This document shows positions 34,755 through 42,996 of a DNA stretch of 64,000 bases, piece after piece. Origin of the DNA: an uncultured Actinomycetes bacterium (GTDB taxonomy: Bacteria > Actinomycetota > Coriobacteriia > Coriobacteriales > Atopobiaceae); assembly GCA_900314645.1 (NCBI GenBank), contig OMWB01000014.1, positions 53,384 to 117,383 on the forward strand, given 5' to 3'. The notes below the pieces were generated by a model. It saw only the letters and a list, made by a program, of their open reading frames with translations. It was not told where the DNA came from and made no database searches. A program made the position numbers and the translations under genes. The number at the start of each line of letters is the position of its first letter. Within the stretch, counting starts at the first letter, position 1.

Positions 34755-34870
34755 GCGAATGTTGACATCCAGGGGCCCGTCCGGGTCAACATCAGCTTGA
34801 GATGGTGCACAACCTTGCACGTCTTGAGGCTGATGTTGACCCGGACGGGCCCCTGGATGTCAACATTCGC
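34755..34870. repeat. Bow-tie palindrome, class B (42-bp arms)
   Basis: Arms 34755-34796 and 34829-34870 are perfectly complementary over 42 bp with a 32-nt loop. Each arm contains TGTTGAC-N18-GTCAACA followed by TCAGC, so each arm also carries short inverted ends of its own. It lies between the convergent thiamine pyrophosphokinase and rpmB genes, where a bidirectional transcription stop is expected. Confidence 0.95.
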
Positions 34871-34886
34871 ATGCGAGTCTAACACG

Positions 34887-34910
34887 AAAAGGGCCCCCGA
34901 GGGGGCCCTT
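34887..34910 (-). terminator. Intrinsic terminator of rpmB
   Basis: AAGGGCCCCC (34889-34898) pairs with GGGGGCCCTT (34901-34910). On the minus strand the stem runs into TTTT directly after it, 28 bp beyond the rpmB stop. Confidence 0.85.
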
Positions 34911-34937
34911 AGTCCGACACTTTTTCGTGTTCAGCCA

Positions 34938-35126
34938 CTACGAACGAGCGAGGTTGCCCTTCTTCAGGCAGCGGGTGCACACGTTCATCTTCTTGGCGTG
35001 GCCCTCCTGCACGATGGTAACGCGCTGGATGTTGGGCTTGAACTTACGGTTGACCGTGCGGTGGGAGTGGCTGATGGAACGGCCGGCAACGGCGTGCTTG
35101 CCGCAGATTTCACAAACCTTAGACAT
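34938..35126 (-). CDS. rpmB: 50S ribosomal protein L28
   Basis: 62 residues. MSKVCEICGKHAVAGRSISH and VNVCTRCLKKG-type blocks (here MNVCTRCLKKG) are diagnostic. The zinc-type CxxC pairs are kept, so this is the C+ paralogue form. ATG 35126 is preceded by GGAGGTCTGAG. It is monocistronic, with its own promoter and terminator. Confidence 0.97.
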   Translation of the reverse strand: MSKVCEICGKHAVAGRSISHSHRTVNRKFKPNIQRVTIVQEGHAKKMNVCTRCLKKGNLARS

Positions 35127-35183
35127 GACTCAGACCTCCATAGGGCGGGCGGGACCGCGCCCGCAATTTCTACAAGCTGTACG

Positions 35184-35211
35184 AATATATCACAGCGTCA
35201 CGAGCTTGCAA
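35184..35211 (-). promoter_or_regulatory. Promoter of rpmB
   Basis: On the minus strand TTGCAA (35206-35211) is followed after 16 bp by TATATT (35184-35189), with TGA just before it as an extended -10. The distance to the ATG is 57 bp. Confidence 0.7.
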
Positions 35212-35343
35212 GTGCAAACCACGACTTGTTGTGGTGGGTTTGTGGCGCAGCGCCACCTGTGGTGGGTCGCATCCCTCGCCGCAGGGCCCGATTGCTGTCC
35301 GGTTAGGGTAGCACAATACCCTCAACAAACGAGGGGAGAGGTC

Positions 35344-35901
35344 ATGGAGCGCGTGCTGTGGGTGCATTCGGCGTATCAGTATCTGAAGAAGGCGGCCGCC
35401 CTTACCCCGAAGGCCATCGTCGTGTGCTGCCACGTGTGCCTGGCGTTTCTGACGGTGGATTTGGTGTGGGTGGGACTCATCAACCAAGGGGTGCGCTCGG
35501 CGGTTCCGGGCATCGTCCGCGCCGAGGCCCTCGCGCGCTTCGAGGAGGGGATGTCACCAGCAGACGTGGCGCTCGCCGAGTCATGCTATTCGGCGCCCAA
35601 CGCGTCGGGCATCCGCCGCTTCGTGGGCGATCCCAACCAGCTTCATCCGTTCTCACGGCTCTCCCGTGCGCTGTCGCGCACGGCGTCGGGCGCGGGCCTC
35701 GGGCCGCGCGCAGGCGTCAAGCGGGTTCATGACGAGTACCAGAAGCTCGGCATACCCCTCACGGTCACGCGCTCGGCCTACGTCATCAGGTCGGTCCACG
35801 ACCTCCTTTGTTGCCTCACGGTCCTTCTGGTCATGAAAAACCGTCAAGAAGTCTTGAGCTACCTGTATCAATTCGTCACATCGTGTGCGCCACGGGATTG
35901 A
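35344..35901 (+). CDS. Orphan protein with one membrane segment, function unknown
   Basis: 185 residues from ATG 35344, preceded by GGGGAGAGG. One hydrophobic segment covers about residues 23-46 (AIVVCCHVCLAFLTVDLVWVG). The rest is soluble with a basic C-terminal half. A second moderately hydrophobic stretch, DLLCCLTVLLVM, lies near residue 155. No known motif was recognised. It is divergent from rpmB and 74 bp upstream of the Gls24 gene. Codon usage looks like that of its neighbours, so it is probably a real lineage-specific gene. Confidence 0.6.
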   Translation: MERVLWVHSAYQYLKKAAALTPKAIVVCCHVCLAFLTVDLVWVGLINQGVRSAVPGIVRAEALARFEEGMSPADVALAESCYSAPNASGIRRFVGDPNQLHPFSRLSRALSRTASGAGLGPRAGVKRVHDEYQKLGIPLTVTRSAYVIRSVHDLLCCLTVLLVMKNRQEVLSYLYQFVTSCAPRD

Positions 35902-35975
35902 CGTGCGGTATACTCCTTTGTATTCGTGCGTCGGCTGTCCAAAGTGGGCTGCCGCGCCCTGTGAGAGGAGTAGTC

Positions 35976-36320
35976 ATGACCCAGGCCGTCACCGGAACCC
36001 TCAGGGTTTCCAACGACTGCATCGCCGACCTCGCGGGCTATGCCGCGCTTGAGTGCTATGGCGTTGTCGGTATGGCAATGTCCGACGCCGAGAACGGCGT
36101 CACGCGTTTGCTGCCCTTCAACCGTCTGCGCAACGGCATCGACGTTGCCGTGGAGAATGGTCGCATCGTGGTTGATATCCACGTTGTGCTGGAGCATGGC
36201 GTGAACATGTCGTCCGTGGTCGCCAACTTGGTGAGCTCGGTCAAGTTCATCCTGAAGCAGATCGCCGAGCTCGACGACGTCGAGGTCCGCGTCCATATCG
36301 AGGGAATCCGCACCCGCTAG
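35976..36320 (+). CDS. Asp23/Gls24-family protein
   Basis: 114 residues. VTGTLRVSNDCIADLAGYAALECYGVVG and VDIHVVLEHGVNMSSVVANLV are the family blocks. Gls24 proteins are linked to cell-envelope stress; in this position, ahead of fakA, they are conserved in many Gram-positive bacteria. ATG 35976 follows GAGAGGAG. FakA begins 44 bp downstream, so the two are probably one transcript. Confidence 0.93.
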   Translation: MTQAVTGTLRVSNDCIADLAGYAALECYGVVGMAMSDAENGVTRLLPFNRLRNGIDVAVENGRIVVDIHVVLEHGVNMSSVVANLVSSVKFILKQIAELDDVEVRVHIEGIRTR

Positions 36321-36364
36321 GGCGCGACCGTCCGGCTCAACACGAATCCAGAGGTTTCCATACC

Positions 36365-38047
36365 ATGATTGCATCTACCATCCGCGCGTGCTTCCCCGCT
36401 GCTGCCAAGGTCGTCGCCGACAAGGCAGACGAGATCAACAAGCTCAACGTCTTTCCCGTACCTGACGGCGACACCGGCACCAACATGTCGCTCACGCTGC
36501 AGACCGTCGTGGGTGAGGTCGAGGCACTCCCGCAGGACGCCACCACCGCCGACATCGCACATGCCATCACGCATGGCTCGTTGATGGGCGCACGCGGTAA
36601 CTCAGGCGTCATCACCAGCCAGATTCTTCGTGGCGTCGCTGAGGGGCTCGCTCAGTCGAAGAACGACCCAGCCACCGTCGCCGATGTCGCGGCAGCCCTG
36701 CGCAACGGCGTGAAGGTTGCCTTCAAGGCCGTGCGTAAGCCCGTGGAAGGCACCATCCTCACCGTCCTGCGTGACGTCTCTGCCCGCGCTGACCAGCTCG
36801 AGAAGCAGAAGGTCAGCATGGACGAGCTGCTCGACGCGCTCGTGGTTGAGGCGTACGAGTCGGTTGCCCGCACGCCCGACCTGCTGCCCGTCCTCAAGGA
36901 GAACGGCGTGGTGGACTCCGGCGCCTTTGGCCTGGCCACCTTCATCGAGGGCTTCGTCAACGCCTATGAGGGCCGTGCCGGTGAGGTCTCCGACTTCAAG
37001 ACCACCGTCACCACCGACGATGCCAAGCAGGCCGTCGTCAACGTCGTGGACATCGAGATCAACGACAGCTGGGAGGGCTCGAAGTATCGCTACTGCACCG
37101 AGTTCCTCTTCCATGCCGATAGCCCTGATCTTGATGAGGATGAGAACCTTCGCTACCTCGCGAGCATGGGTGACTGCGAGCTTATGGTAGGCGCCAACCC
37201 TGACTACAAGATTCACGTTCACACCAATCGTCCTGACCGCGTGCTTCGTCACATGCTGCACCGTGGCCAGATCTTCAACGTGTTCGTGCACAACATGGAC
37301 CTCGAGGCGCAGGAGCGCACTGAGGGCATTCGTGCTGACAAGGAGTCGGAGGAGAGCAGTGGCGCCCACTTCGCGCCGCGCAAGAAGCTCGGCTTTGTGG
37401 CCGTTGCGGCCGGCTCTGGCCAGGCCGAGATCCTCAGCTCTCTGGGCGTCGATGTCGTCGTCTCTGGCGGCCAGACCATGAACCCGTCCACGGCTGACAT
37501 CCTCAAGGCCATCGAGGAGTGCAATGCCGAGCAGGTCATCGTGCTCCCCAACAACGGTAACATCCGCATGGCCGCCGAGGCCGCAGTCGAGGCATGCGAC
37601 AGCTGCGAGGCCGCAGTCGTCGTCACCAAGACCGTGCTGCAGGCCTTCACCGCCATGTTCTCCGCCAACCTCGAGGGTGACCTCGACGACAACGTGGAAG
37701 CCATGAGCGAGGCTATCGAGGACGTTCGTGGTGGAGAGGTCACCACCGCAGTGCGCGACTCCCAGGCCGCTGACGGCAGCCCCATCCACGCGGGCGACGT
37801 CATGGGCATCCAGGACGACGCCATTACGGTGGTGGGCTCTGACGTGCAGCAGGTGACGCTTGACGTCATCGAGCGCATGCAGGACGAGGAGGAGGGCGAC
37901 ACGCTCACCATCCTTGCCGGTGCCGACCTCGATGACGATGCGTTTAACGAGCTGATCGAGGCAATCGAGGAGGCCCAGCCTGACCTTGAGGTCGATGCGC
38001 ACCGCGGCGAGCAGCCCCTGTATCCCGTCATCTTCTCCATCGAGTAA
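36365..38047 (+). CDS. fakA: Fatty acid kinase catalytic subunit (DAK2 domain, FakA/YloV)
   Basis: 560 residues. The N-terminal DAK2 (dihydroxyacetone kinase L-like) domain has LNVFPVPDGDTGTNMS and GSLMGARGNSGVITSQ, the Mg-ATP-binding motifs. A central DegV-interacting part and a C-terminal DAK1-like half with VVSGGQTMNPSTADIL follow. In known systems FakA phosphorylates fatty acids bound to FakB (a DegV protein); no fakB is adjacent here. The product would feed PlsX, encoded 5 kb downstream. recG starts nine bases after it. Confidence 0.92.
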   Translation: MIASTIRACFPAAAKVVADKADEINKLNVFPVPDGDTGTNMSLTLQTVVGEVEALPQDATTADIAHAITHGSLMGARGNSGVITSQILRGVAEGLAQSKNDPATVADVAAALRNGVKVAFKAVRKPVEGTILTVLRDVSARADQLEKQKVSMDELLDALVVEAYESVARTPDLLPVLKENGVVDSGAFGLATFIEGFVNAYEGRAGEVSDFKTTVTTDDAKQAVVNVVDIEINDSWEGSKYRYCTEFLFHADSPDLDEDENLRYLASMGDCELMVGANPDYKIHVHTNRPDRVLRHMLHRGQIFNVFVHNMDLEAQERTEGIRADKESEESSGAHFAPRKKLGFVAVAAGSGQAEILSSLGVDVVVSGGQTMNPSTADILKAIEECNAEQVIVLPNNGNIRMAAEAAVEACDSCEAAVVVTKTVLQAFTAMFSANLEGDLDDNVEAMSEAIEDVRGGEVTTAVRDSQAADGSPIHAGDVMGIQDDAITVVGSDVQQVTLDVIERMQDEEEGDTLTILAGADLDDDAFNELIEAIEEAQPDLEVDAHRGEQPLYPVIFSIE

Positions 38048-38055
38048 TCAACCGA

Positions 38056-40215
38056 ATGTCTGGTGGCGCGACCATCGCCGAGGCAGCCGAGCGTGTCTCG
38101 AGGACCTGCTCGCTTGCCGACGATGCGTCGCGCCTGCGTTTTGTATCTGGCGCGCGGCGCGAGGCACTTGAGCGCCTCGGCATCTGTCGCGTCCGCGACG
38201 TGCTGCTGCATGTCCCTCGGCGCTACCTTGACTTCACCAACGTGCTGAAGGTTGCCCAGGCCGACGTGGGCTCGGACGCCACCGTGGTGGTGACCGTTGA
38301 CCGCGTGCGCCTGAAGCGGCCCAAGCCACGCATGCAGATCGTTGAGGTCGACGCCATGGACGAGACTGGTGTCATCCAGGCCACCTTCTTTCGTCAGCCA
38401 TGGATTGCCGACCAACTGCATCAGGGCGATGTGGTGGCGCTCTCGGGCAAGGTGACGTTTGGCTACGGCTTCAAGCAGATGAAGTCGCCCTTCCACGAGG
38501 TCTTGTCCTCAGCGGGCGAGAAGAGCGGGTATGCGCGCGTGCTGCCGGTGCATCCGGTGGGCGAGGGCATCACCGCGTCATGGATGCGGCGCATCGTGGC
38601 GGCCGCCCTCGAGGACGTTGGCGACGTATGCGATGCTCTGCCCGCACGGCTGGTGGCGCGCCGTGGCCTGATGAGCGAGGCACGAGCGTTGCGCGCCGTC
38701 CATTATCCCGCGACAGTCGCGGAGGCGGAGGAGGCGCGCCGACGCCTTGCCTATGACGAGCTCCTGTGTCTGCAGCTCGCGCTGCTTACGCGGCAGCGCA
38801 TCGAGCTCTCGGGCGTCGAGCCCTTCCGGCATGTGACCTCGGGCCCCCATATGGACGCGCTGCTTGCCGCCCTGCCCTTCACGTTGACGGACGAGCAGCG
38901 CCAAGCCGCGGACGAGATCCTGGATGACATGGCCCGGCCCCGCGTGATGAACCGCCTGCTTCTGGGCGACGTGGGCACGGGCAAGACGGCCGTTGCGGCC
39001 GTGGCCCTTGCGGCTGTGGCCGACTCGGGCATGCAAGCGGCCGTCATGGCCCCCACCTCGGTCTTGGCACGGCAGTATGCGGAAAAGCTCGGCCCGCTGC
39101 TCGACCGAGCGGGCATCACGTGGGCGCTCATCACGGGCTCCACACCTGCGGCGGAGCGCGAGCAGCTTGTGGCGGGCATCGCCTCCGGCCGCGTCTGCGC
39201 CACCTTTGGCACCACGGCCATCCTCTCGGACGACGTGGCGTTCGCGCAGCTCTCGCTGGTGGTGATCGACGAGCAGCATCGCTTTGGCGTCAACCAGCGC
39301 GTGGCGCTCCGCGCCAAGGGCCTTGGGGCCGACCTGCTCACCATGACGGCGACGCCCATTCCGCGCACGCTCGCCCTTTCCCTGTACGGCGATGTGGACT
39401 GTTCGCGCATCACGAAGCGCCCGAAGGCGGGCGCTGGCGTGACCACCAAGGCCCTCACGCCCGAGAACCTCGACGTGGCGTACGGCGCCATTCGGGACGC
39501 CGTCGCGGCAGGCCACCAGGCCTATGTGGTCTGTCCGCTCGTGGACGACAGCGATGATGGCTCGGAGCTTGACGACGTCCCCGAGGCCTCACGCTCAAAT
39601 GCCGCCCAGCTGCACTCCGCCACGGCTACGGCCGAGATGCTCGCGCGGTCGGTCTTCCCCGACCTGCGCATCGGCATTCTGACCGGTCCGATGTCTCCTG
39701 CTGACAAGGATGCGGCCATGTCCGCGTTCCGGGCGGGGGAGACCGACGTCTTGGTATCGACCACCGTGATCGAGGTGGGCGTGGACGTCCCCAACGCCAC
39801 TGTGATGCTCGTCTACGACGCCGACCGGTTTGGCCTGGCGACCTTGCACCAGCTGCGCGGCCGCGTCGGACGTGGCGACTATCCTGGCCAGGTCTTCCTT
39901 GCCTGCGCCGCGAAGAAGGGCACCCCGGCGCGCCAGCGCCTCGACGCGCTGGAGGCCACCTCTGACGGCTTCGAGCTCGCTGAGCTTGACCTGCGGCTTC
40001 GCCACGAGGGCGAGGTGTTGGGATATCGTCAGCATGGTGGCGTGTCGCTGCAGATCTGTGACCTTGCCGAGGACGCTGACCTTGTGGAATGGGCGCACAT
40101 CGATGCGCTCTCCCTTGCTGATCGTGACCCGGCGTTGGCTGCGCCCGCGCACCGAACGCTGGCGCTTGAGATGCGCGACCGCTTTGGCGCGTACTTTGAG
40201 GAGGTGGAGCGCTGA
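38056..40215 (+). CDS. recG: ATP-dependent DNA helicase RecG
   Basis: 719 residues. An N-terminal wedge (OB) domain covers about residues 60-160. The SF2 helicase core has LLLGDVGTGKTAVAAV (Walker A), VVIDEQHRFGVNQR (DEQH), TATPIPRTLAL and the RecG C-terminal TRG motif region. It remodels stalled replication forks and Holliday junctions. Its last base overlaps the rsmD start, so they are translationally coupled. Confidence 0.97.
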   Translation: MSGGATIAEAAERVSRTCSLADDASRLRFVSGARREALERLGICRVRDVLLHVPRRYLDFTNVLKVAQADVGSDATVVVTVDRVRLKRPKPRMQIVEVDAMDETGVIQATFFRQPWIADQLHQGDVVALSGKVTFGYGFKQMKSPFHEVLSSAGEKSGYARVLPVHPVGEGITASWMRRIVAAALEDVGDVCDALPARLVARRGLMSEARALRAVHYPATVAEAEEARRRLAYDELLCLQLALLTRQRIELSGVEPFRHVTSGPHMDALLAALPFTLTDEQRQAADEILDDMARPRVMNRLLLGDVGTGKTAVAAVALAAVADSGMQAAVMAPTSVLARQYAEKLGPLLDRAGITWALITGSTPAAEREQLVAGIASGRVCATFGTTAILSDDVAFAQLSLVVIDEQHRFGVNQRVALRAKGLGADLLTMTATPIPRTLALSLYGDVDCSRITKRPKAGAGVTTKALTPENLDVAYGAIRDAVAAGHQAYVVCPLVDDSDDGSELDDVPEASRSNAAQLHSATATAEMLARSVFPDLRIGILTGPMSPADKDAAMSAFRAGETDVLVSTTVIEVGVDVPNATVMLVYDADRFGLATLHQLRGRVGRGDYPGQVFLACAAKKGTPARQRLDALEATSDGFELAELDLRLRHEGEVLGYRQHGGVSLQICDLAEDADLVEWAHIDALSLADRDPALAAPAHRTLALEMRDRFGAYFEEVER

Positions 40216-40799
40216 TGAGGATCGTTGGCGGCATGTGGCGCGGACGGCCGCTCGAGGCGCCTGACGGACGCGACGTGACGCGTCCCACCACAGACCGGAC
40301 GCGCGAGCAGATGGCCTCCATGGTGCTCTCGGCGTTTGACCTTGACCTTTCCGACGTGCGCATCCTCGATGCGTTCGCGGGCAGCGGGGCCATCGGCCTG
40401 GAGTTGCTGTCGCGCGGTGCGGCTCACTGCACGTTTGTGGACGCAGACCGCAAAGCGGTGGCGCGCATCAAGAGAAATGTGTCCTCGCTGGGGGCATCTC
40501 GTGCGCAGTATGATGTAATGGGTGGCGATGTCGCCAAGCTCGTGTCGCGCGGCAAGCTTCCGGGGGCGCCGTTCTCGCTCGTGGTGCTCGACCCGCCCTA
40601 CGCGATGCCCGCCTGTGACGTCACCAAGCTGGTGGAGGCGCTTGCGGCGGGCGGCATGCTCGAAGCCGACGCGCTCGTGCTCTACGAGCGTGCGTCATCG
40701 GGCGCGCAGCTCTCGCTGGCTGGCGCCACGCAACTGAAGTCAAAGTCGCACGGCACGACTGCCGTCGACCTGCTACGTATGGGAGATACCGATGAGTGA
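40215..40799 (+). CDS. rsmD: 16S rRNA (guanine-966-N2)-methyltransferase
   Basis: 194 residues. MRIVGGMWRGRPL and TRPTTDRTREQM are the N-terminal signature, DAFAGSGAIGLELLSRG is the SAM loop, and VVLDPPYAMP is the catalytic (D/N)PPY motif. It overlaps recG by one base and coaD by eight, so the three form one operon. Confidence 0.96.
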   Translation: MRIVGGMWRGRPLEAPDGRDVTRPTTDRTREQMASMVLSAFDLDLSDVRILDAFAGSGAIGLELLSRGAAHCTFVDADRKAVARIKRNVSSLGASRAQYDVMGGDVAKLVSRGKLPGAPFSLVVLDPPYAMPACDVTKLVEALAAGGMLEADALVLYERASSGAQLSLAGATQLKSKSHGTTAVDLLRMGDTDE

Positions 40800-41316
40800 G
40801 CTCAACCCCGTCCAGCATGTGGTGGTGCCTGGCACCTTTGACCCCATCACGTATGGCCACCTCGACGTGATCTGCCGCGCGCGCCGCCTGTTTCCCAAGG
40901 TGACGGTGGCCGTGGCGGCCTCGTTGGGGAAGAACGGCACCGGCCCGGTCTTCTCGCTTGACGAGCGCGTCCAGATGATTCGCGACACACTCGTCGAGAA
41001 CAAGATCACTGAGGGCATTGAGGTGCTGCCGTTCACGGGGCTTCTCATGGACTTCTGCCAGGAGATTGGCGCGGGCGGCGTGGTGAAGGGCCTGCGCGCC
41101 ATGACCGACTTTGAGTACGAACTCCAGCAGGCCGACCTCAACTATCGTCTGCGCCCCGGAATCGAGTCGGTCTTCGTCATGGGAAGCCCCGAGTTTGGCT
41201 ACGTGTCGTCATCCATCGTCCGCGAGCTTGCGAATCTGGGCTCTGACGTCAGCTTCCTCGTGCCGTCGGTGGTGGAGCGTCGCCTGCGCGAACGCTTTGG
41301 GGAGCCGCGCCGCTAG
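40792..41316 (+). CDS. coaD: Phosphopantetheine adenylyltransferase
   Basis: 174 residues. VPGTFDPITYGHLDVICRA (T/HxGH nucleotide-binding motif) and GYVSSSIVRELA (SSxxR) are the cytidylyltransferase-fold motifs. It is the penultimate step of coenzyme A synthesis. The start overlaps the end of rsmD by eight bases. The extended N-terminus MSELNPVQHVV is slightly longer than usual. Confidence 0.97.
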   Translation: MSELNPVQHVVVPGTFDPITYGHLDVICRARRLFPKVTVAVAASLGKNGTGPVFSLDERVQMIRDTLVENKITEGIEVLPFTGLLMDFCQEIGAGGVVKGLRAMTDFEYELQQADLNYRLRPGIESVFVMGSPEFGYVSSSIVRELANLGSDVSFLVPSVVERRLRERFGEPRR

Positions 41317-41324
41317 CCTTCCGT

Positions 41325-41362
41325 CCGTCCATCCCGTGTGGCTCCGCACGTGGGATGGACGG
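41325..41362 (+). terminator. Hairpin after coaD
   Basis: CCGTCCATCCC (41325-41335) pairs with GGGATGGACGG (41352-41362), with an inner CGTG/CACG helix. The run that follows on the plus strand is A rather than T, so Rho-independent termination is uncertain. Confidence 0.5.
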
Positions 41363-41408
41363 TAAAAAAACGTACCGCATCGTGCATATTTGCCGAAAAA
41401 CGGCGATA

Positions 41409-41439
41409 TTGGCCCATAGATGGGCAATTCTGCTATTCT
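41409..41439 (+). promoter_or_regulatory. Candidate promoter of the SepIVA-like/DUF177 genes
   Basis: TTGGCC (41409-41414) and TATTCT (41434-41439), preceded by TGC as an extended -10, are separated by 19 bp in an AT-rich stretch. Confidence 0.35.
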
Positions 41440-41515
41440 TTCAACTAATTGTGGCAAATGAGAAGCAGCGCAGGCCACGATAGCTTTCCTATCACCGCGC
41501 GAAAGGAGTCCTGGG

Positions 41516-42013
41516 ATGCAGCCAGGTGAGGAGATCGAGAGCTTGGTCAATGAGCTCGAGCAAATGGTGAGCGAAGCCAAGTCACCCCTGACCGGTGGCC
41601 CCAATCGCAAGATCATCGACGCACAGGATGTGTACGAGATTCTTGACGAGATTCGCCGTCTGTTCCCGCAGGAGTTCACCGAGGCGCGTCGCATCGTCCG
41701 CGAGGAGCACGAGCGCCTCGAGCATGCGCAGCAGCAGGCTGACGCCATCGTGGCCGATGCTCAGCAGCAGGCAATGGTGCTTGCCGGTGACCAGGAGGTC
41801 GTGCGTCTTGCGCAGATGCAGGCCGAGCAGATTCGCGACAACGCCCAGCAGTACGAGCGTGACACTCGCTACAACGCGGAGGAGTACGCCGACACGGTGC
41901 TCGCACACCTTGAGGACAACCTCAAGTCCATCACCAACTCGGTCACGCGTGTCCGCCAGACGCTCAACGAGAACGCCGGTCCGCGCAACACCTCCAACAA
42001 CGTGGCCTGGTAG
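41516..42013 (+). CDS. SepIVA-like DivIVA-family coiled-coil protein
   Basis: 165 residues. A short N-terminal region (about 1-50, ending DVYEILDEIRRLFP) is followed by a long Gln/Glu/Ala-rich coiled coil (about 55-150) and a short polar tail. Gene order coaD, this gene, DUF177, rpmF, rnc matches the Mycobacterium locus where SepIVA, a division-associated DivIVA-like protein, is encoded. The assignment is from order and shape rather than a specific motif. Function in septation or envelope growth is inferred. ATG 41516 follows AAAGGAGTCC. Confidence 0.7.
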   Translation: MQPGEEIESLVNELEQMVSEAKSPLTGGPNRKIIDAQDVYEILDEIRRLFPQEFTEARRIVREEHERLEHAQQQADAIVADAQQQAMVLAGDQEVVRLAQMQAEQIRDNAQQYERDTRYNAEEYADTVLAHLEDNLKSITNSVTRVRQTLNENAGPRNTSNNVAW

Positions 42014-42019
42014 CGTTTG

Positions 42020-42586
42020 ATGGAACAGGTCATCGCGGTGCTCGACGAGCGCCTCGCCAATCCTGGGGACACCCTTCCGGTGGCGGGGCACCTGGATGAG
42101 CCTTCTTACAGCTTGGGCAATCACGACTTTACGCTGCCCCAAGGAATCGATTACGACCTCATGCTCACCAATGCCGGCGAGGGCATCTTGGCGACGGGCA
42201 TCTTGCGCGCGCACGTCGAGGGCGTGTGTGACCGCTGCCTCGACCCAGCCTCGTTTGACGTGGCGGGCGAGGTCGACGAGTACTATCTCTTCGAGGAGCC
42301 TGACGAGGCGGCCTATCTCGATGACGAGGATGAGGAGATGGACTTCTCCCTGGTGGGGGATGACAACACCGTCGACCTGACCGACGCGCTCTTCTCGGCG
42401 CTTCTGATGGAGACCCCGTATGTGGTGCTGTGCCGTGAGGACTGCAAGGGCCTTTGCCCGGTGTGCGGCGCAAACCTCAACGAGGAGGACTGTGGCCACG
42501 CCGCGCAGATCGAGGCCGAGCGCGAGCAGGCGCGTCTCGAGGCAAGCCCCTTCGCCGCGCTGAAGAACCTGAAGCTGGACGAGTAG
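42020..42586 (+). CDS. DUF177 (YceD) family protein
   Basis: 188 residues. VEGVCDRCLDPASFDV and LCREDCKGLCPVCGANLNEEDCGH are the diagnostic Cys blocks of DUF177, a family linked to 23S rRNA accumulation and nearly always encoded next to rpmF, as here. An acidic stretch (DEDEEMDF) sits in the middle. The start is ATG 42020; the base before it belongs to a TTG at 42017. Six bases separate it from the SepIVA-like gene. Confidence 0.92.
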   Translation: MEQVIAVLDERLANPGDTLPVAGHLDEPSYSLGNHDFTLPQGIDYDLMLTNAGEGILATGILRAHVEGVCDRCLDPASFDVAGEVDEYYLFEEPDEAAYLDDEDEEMDFSLVGDDNTVDLTDALFSALLMETPYVVLCREDCKGLCPVCGANLNEEDCGHAAQIEAEREQARLEASPFAALKNLKLDE

Positions 42587-42655
42587 CGCTTGCGTGAGAC
42601 TTTTATCTGGCGTCCTGTGGGGTAATCGTGATGGGTGCCACATGGGCATTTCTGT

Positions 42656-42663
42656 GGTATAGT
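42656..42663 (+). promoter_or_regulatory. Candidate extended -10 of rpmF
   Basis: TGGTATAGT (TGn plus TATAGT at 42658-42663) lies 77 bp before the rpmF ATG. The -35 region is weak, as is common with extended -10 promoters. Confidence 0.45.
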
Positions 42664-42739
42664 GCTTTCTTGCGTGTCTAGAAGGCAAGACCGCCTGCGC
42701 TTGTCGTAGGCGTGAGTTGATGGTTAAGAGAGGTTCAAG

Positions 42740-42919
42740 ATGGCAGTTCCTAAGCAAAAGAAGGGCCGCGGCGCCACGCACACCCGTCGTTCGGCCAACA
42801 GCAAGCTCGCCGCTCCCGCGCGCTCCACGTGCCCGCAGTGCGGTGCCCCCAAGCTTCCGCATCACGTGTGCCCCAACTGCGGTTTCTACAAGGACCGCGA
42901 GGTTGTCGTCACCGACTAA
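42740..42919 (+). CDS. rpmF: 50S ribosomal protein L32
   Basis: 59 residues, too short to stand out by length alone. MAVPKQKKGRGATHTRRS is the L32 N-terminus, and CPQCG...CPNCGFYKDREV is the four-Cys zinc ribbon. The start ATG 42740 is preceded by AGAGAGGTTC. It lies between DUF177 and plsX, the conserved order. Confidence 0.97.
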   Translation: MAVPKQKKGRGATHTRRSANSKLAAPARSTCPQCGAPKLPHHVCPNCGFYKDREVVVTD

Positions 42920-42952
42920 CGGTTGACGTTCCGTTGATAAGAATGGACAGGA

Positions 42953-42978
42953 GGTCGACCCGCAAGGGTCGGCCTTTT
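42953..42978 (+). terminator. Intrinsic terminator of rpmF
   Basis: GGTCGACCC (42953-42961) pairs with GGGTCGGCC (42966-42974) across a GCAA loop, followed by TTTT. plsX starts 19 bases later, so this is likely a partial stop or attenuator within the cluster. Confidence 0.7.
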
Positions 42979-42996
42979 CCACGTTAGGGAGGTCAC

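Noticed and set aside
34755..34870. Reading the class B palindromes as ordinary intrinsic terminators
   Set aside because: None is followed by a T-run, the arms are two to four times longer than needed, and rpmB has its own proper terminator just next to this one. A termination role remains possible but does not explain the design.
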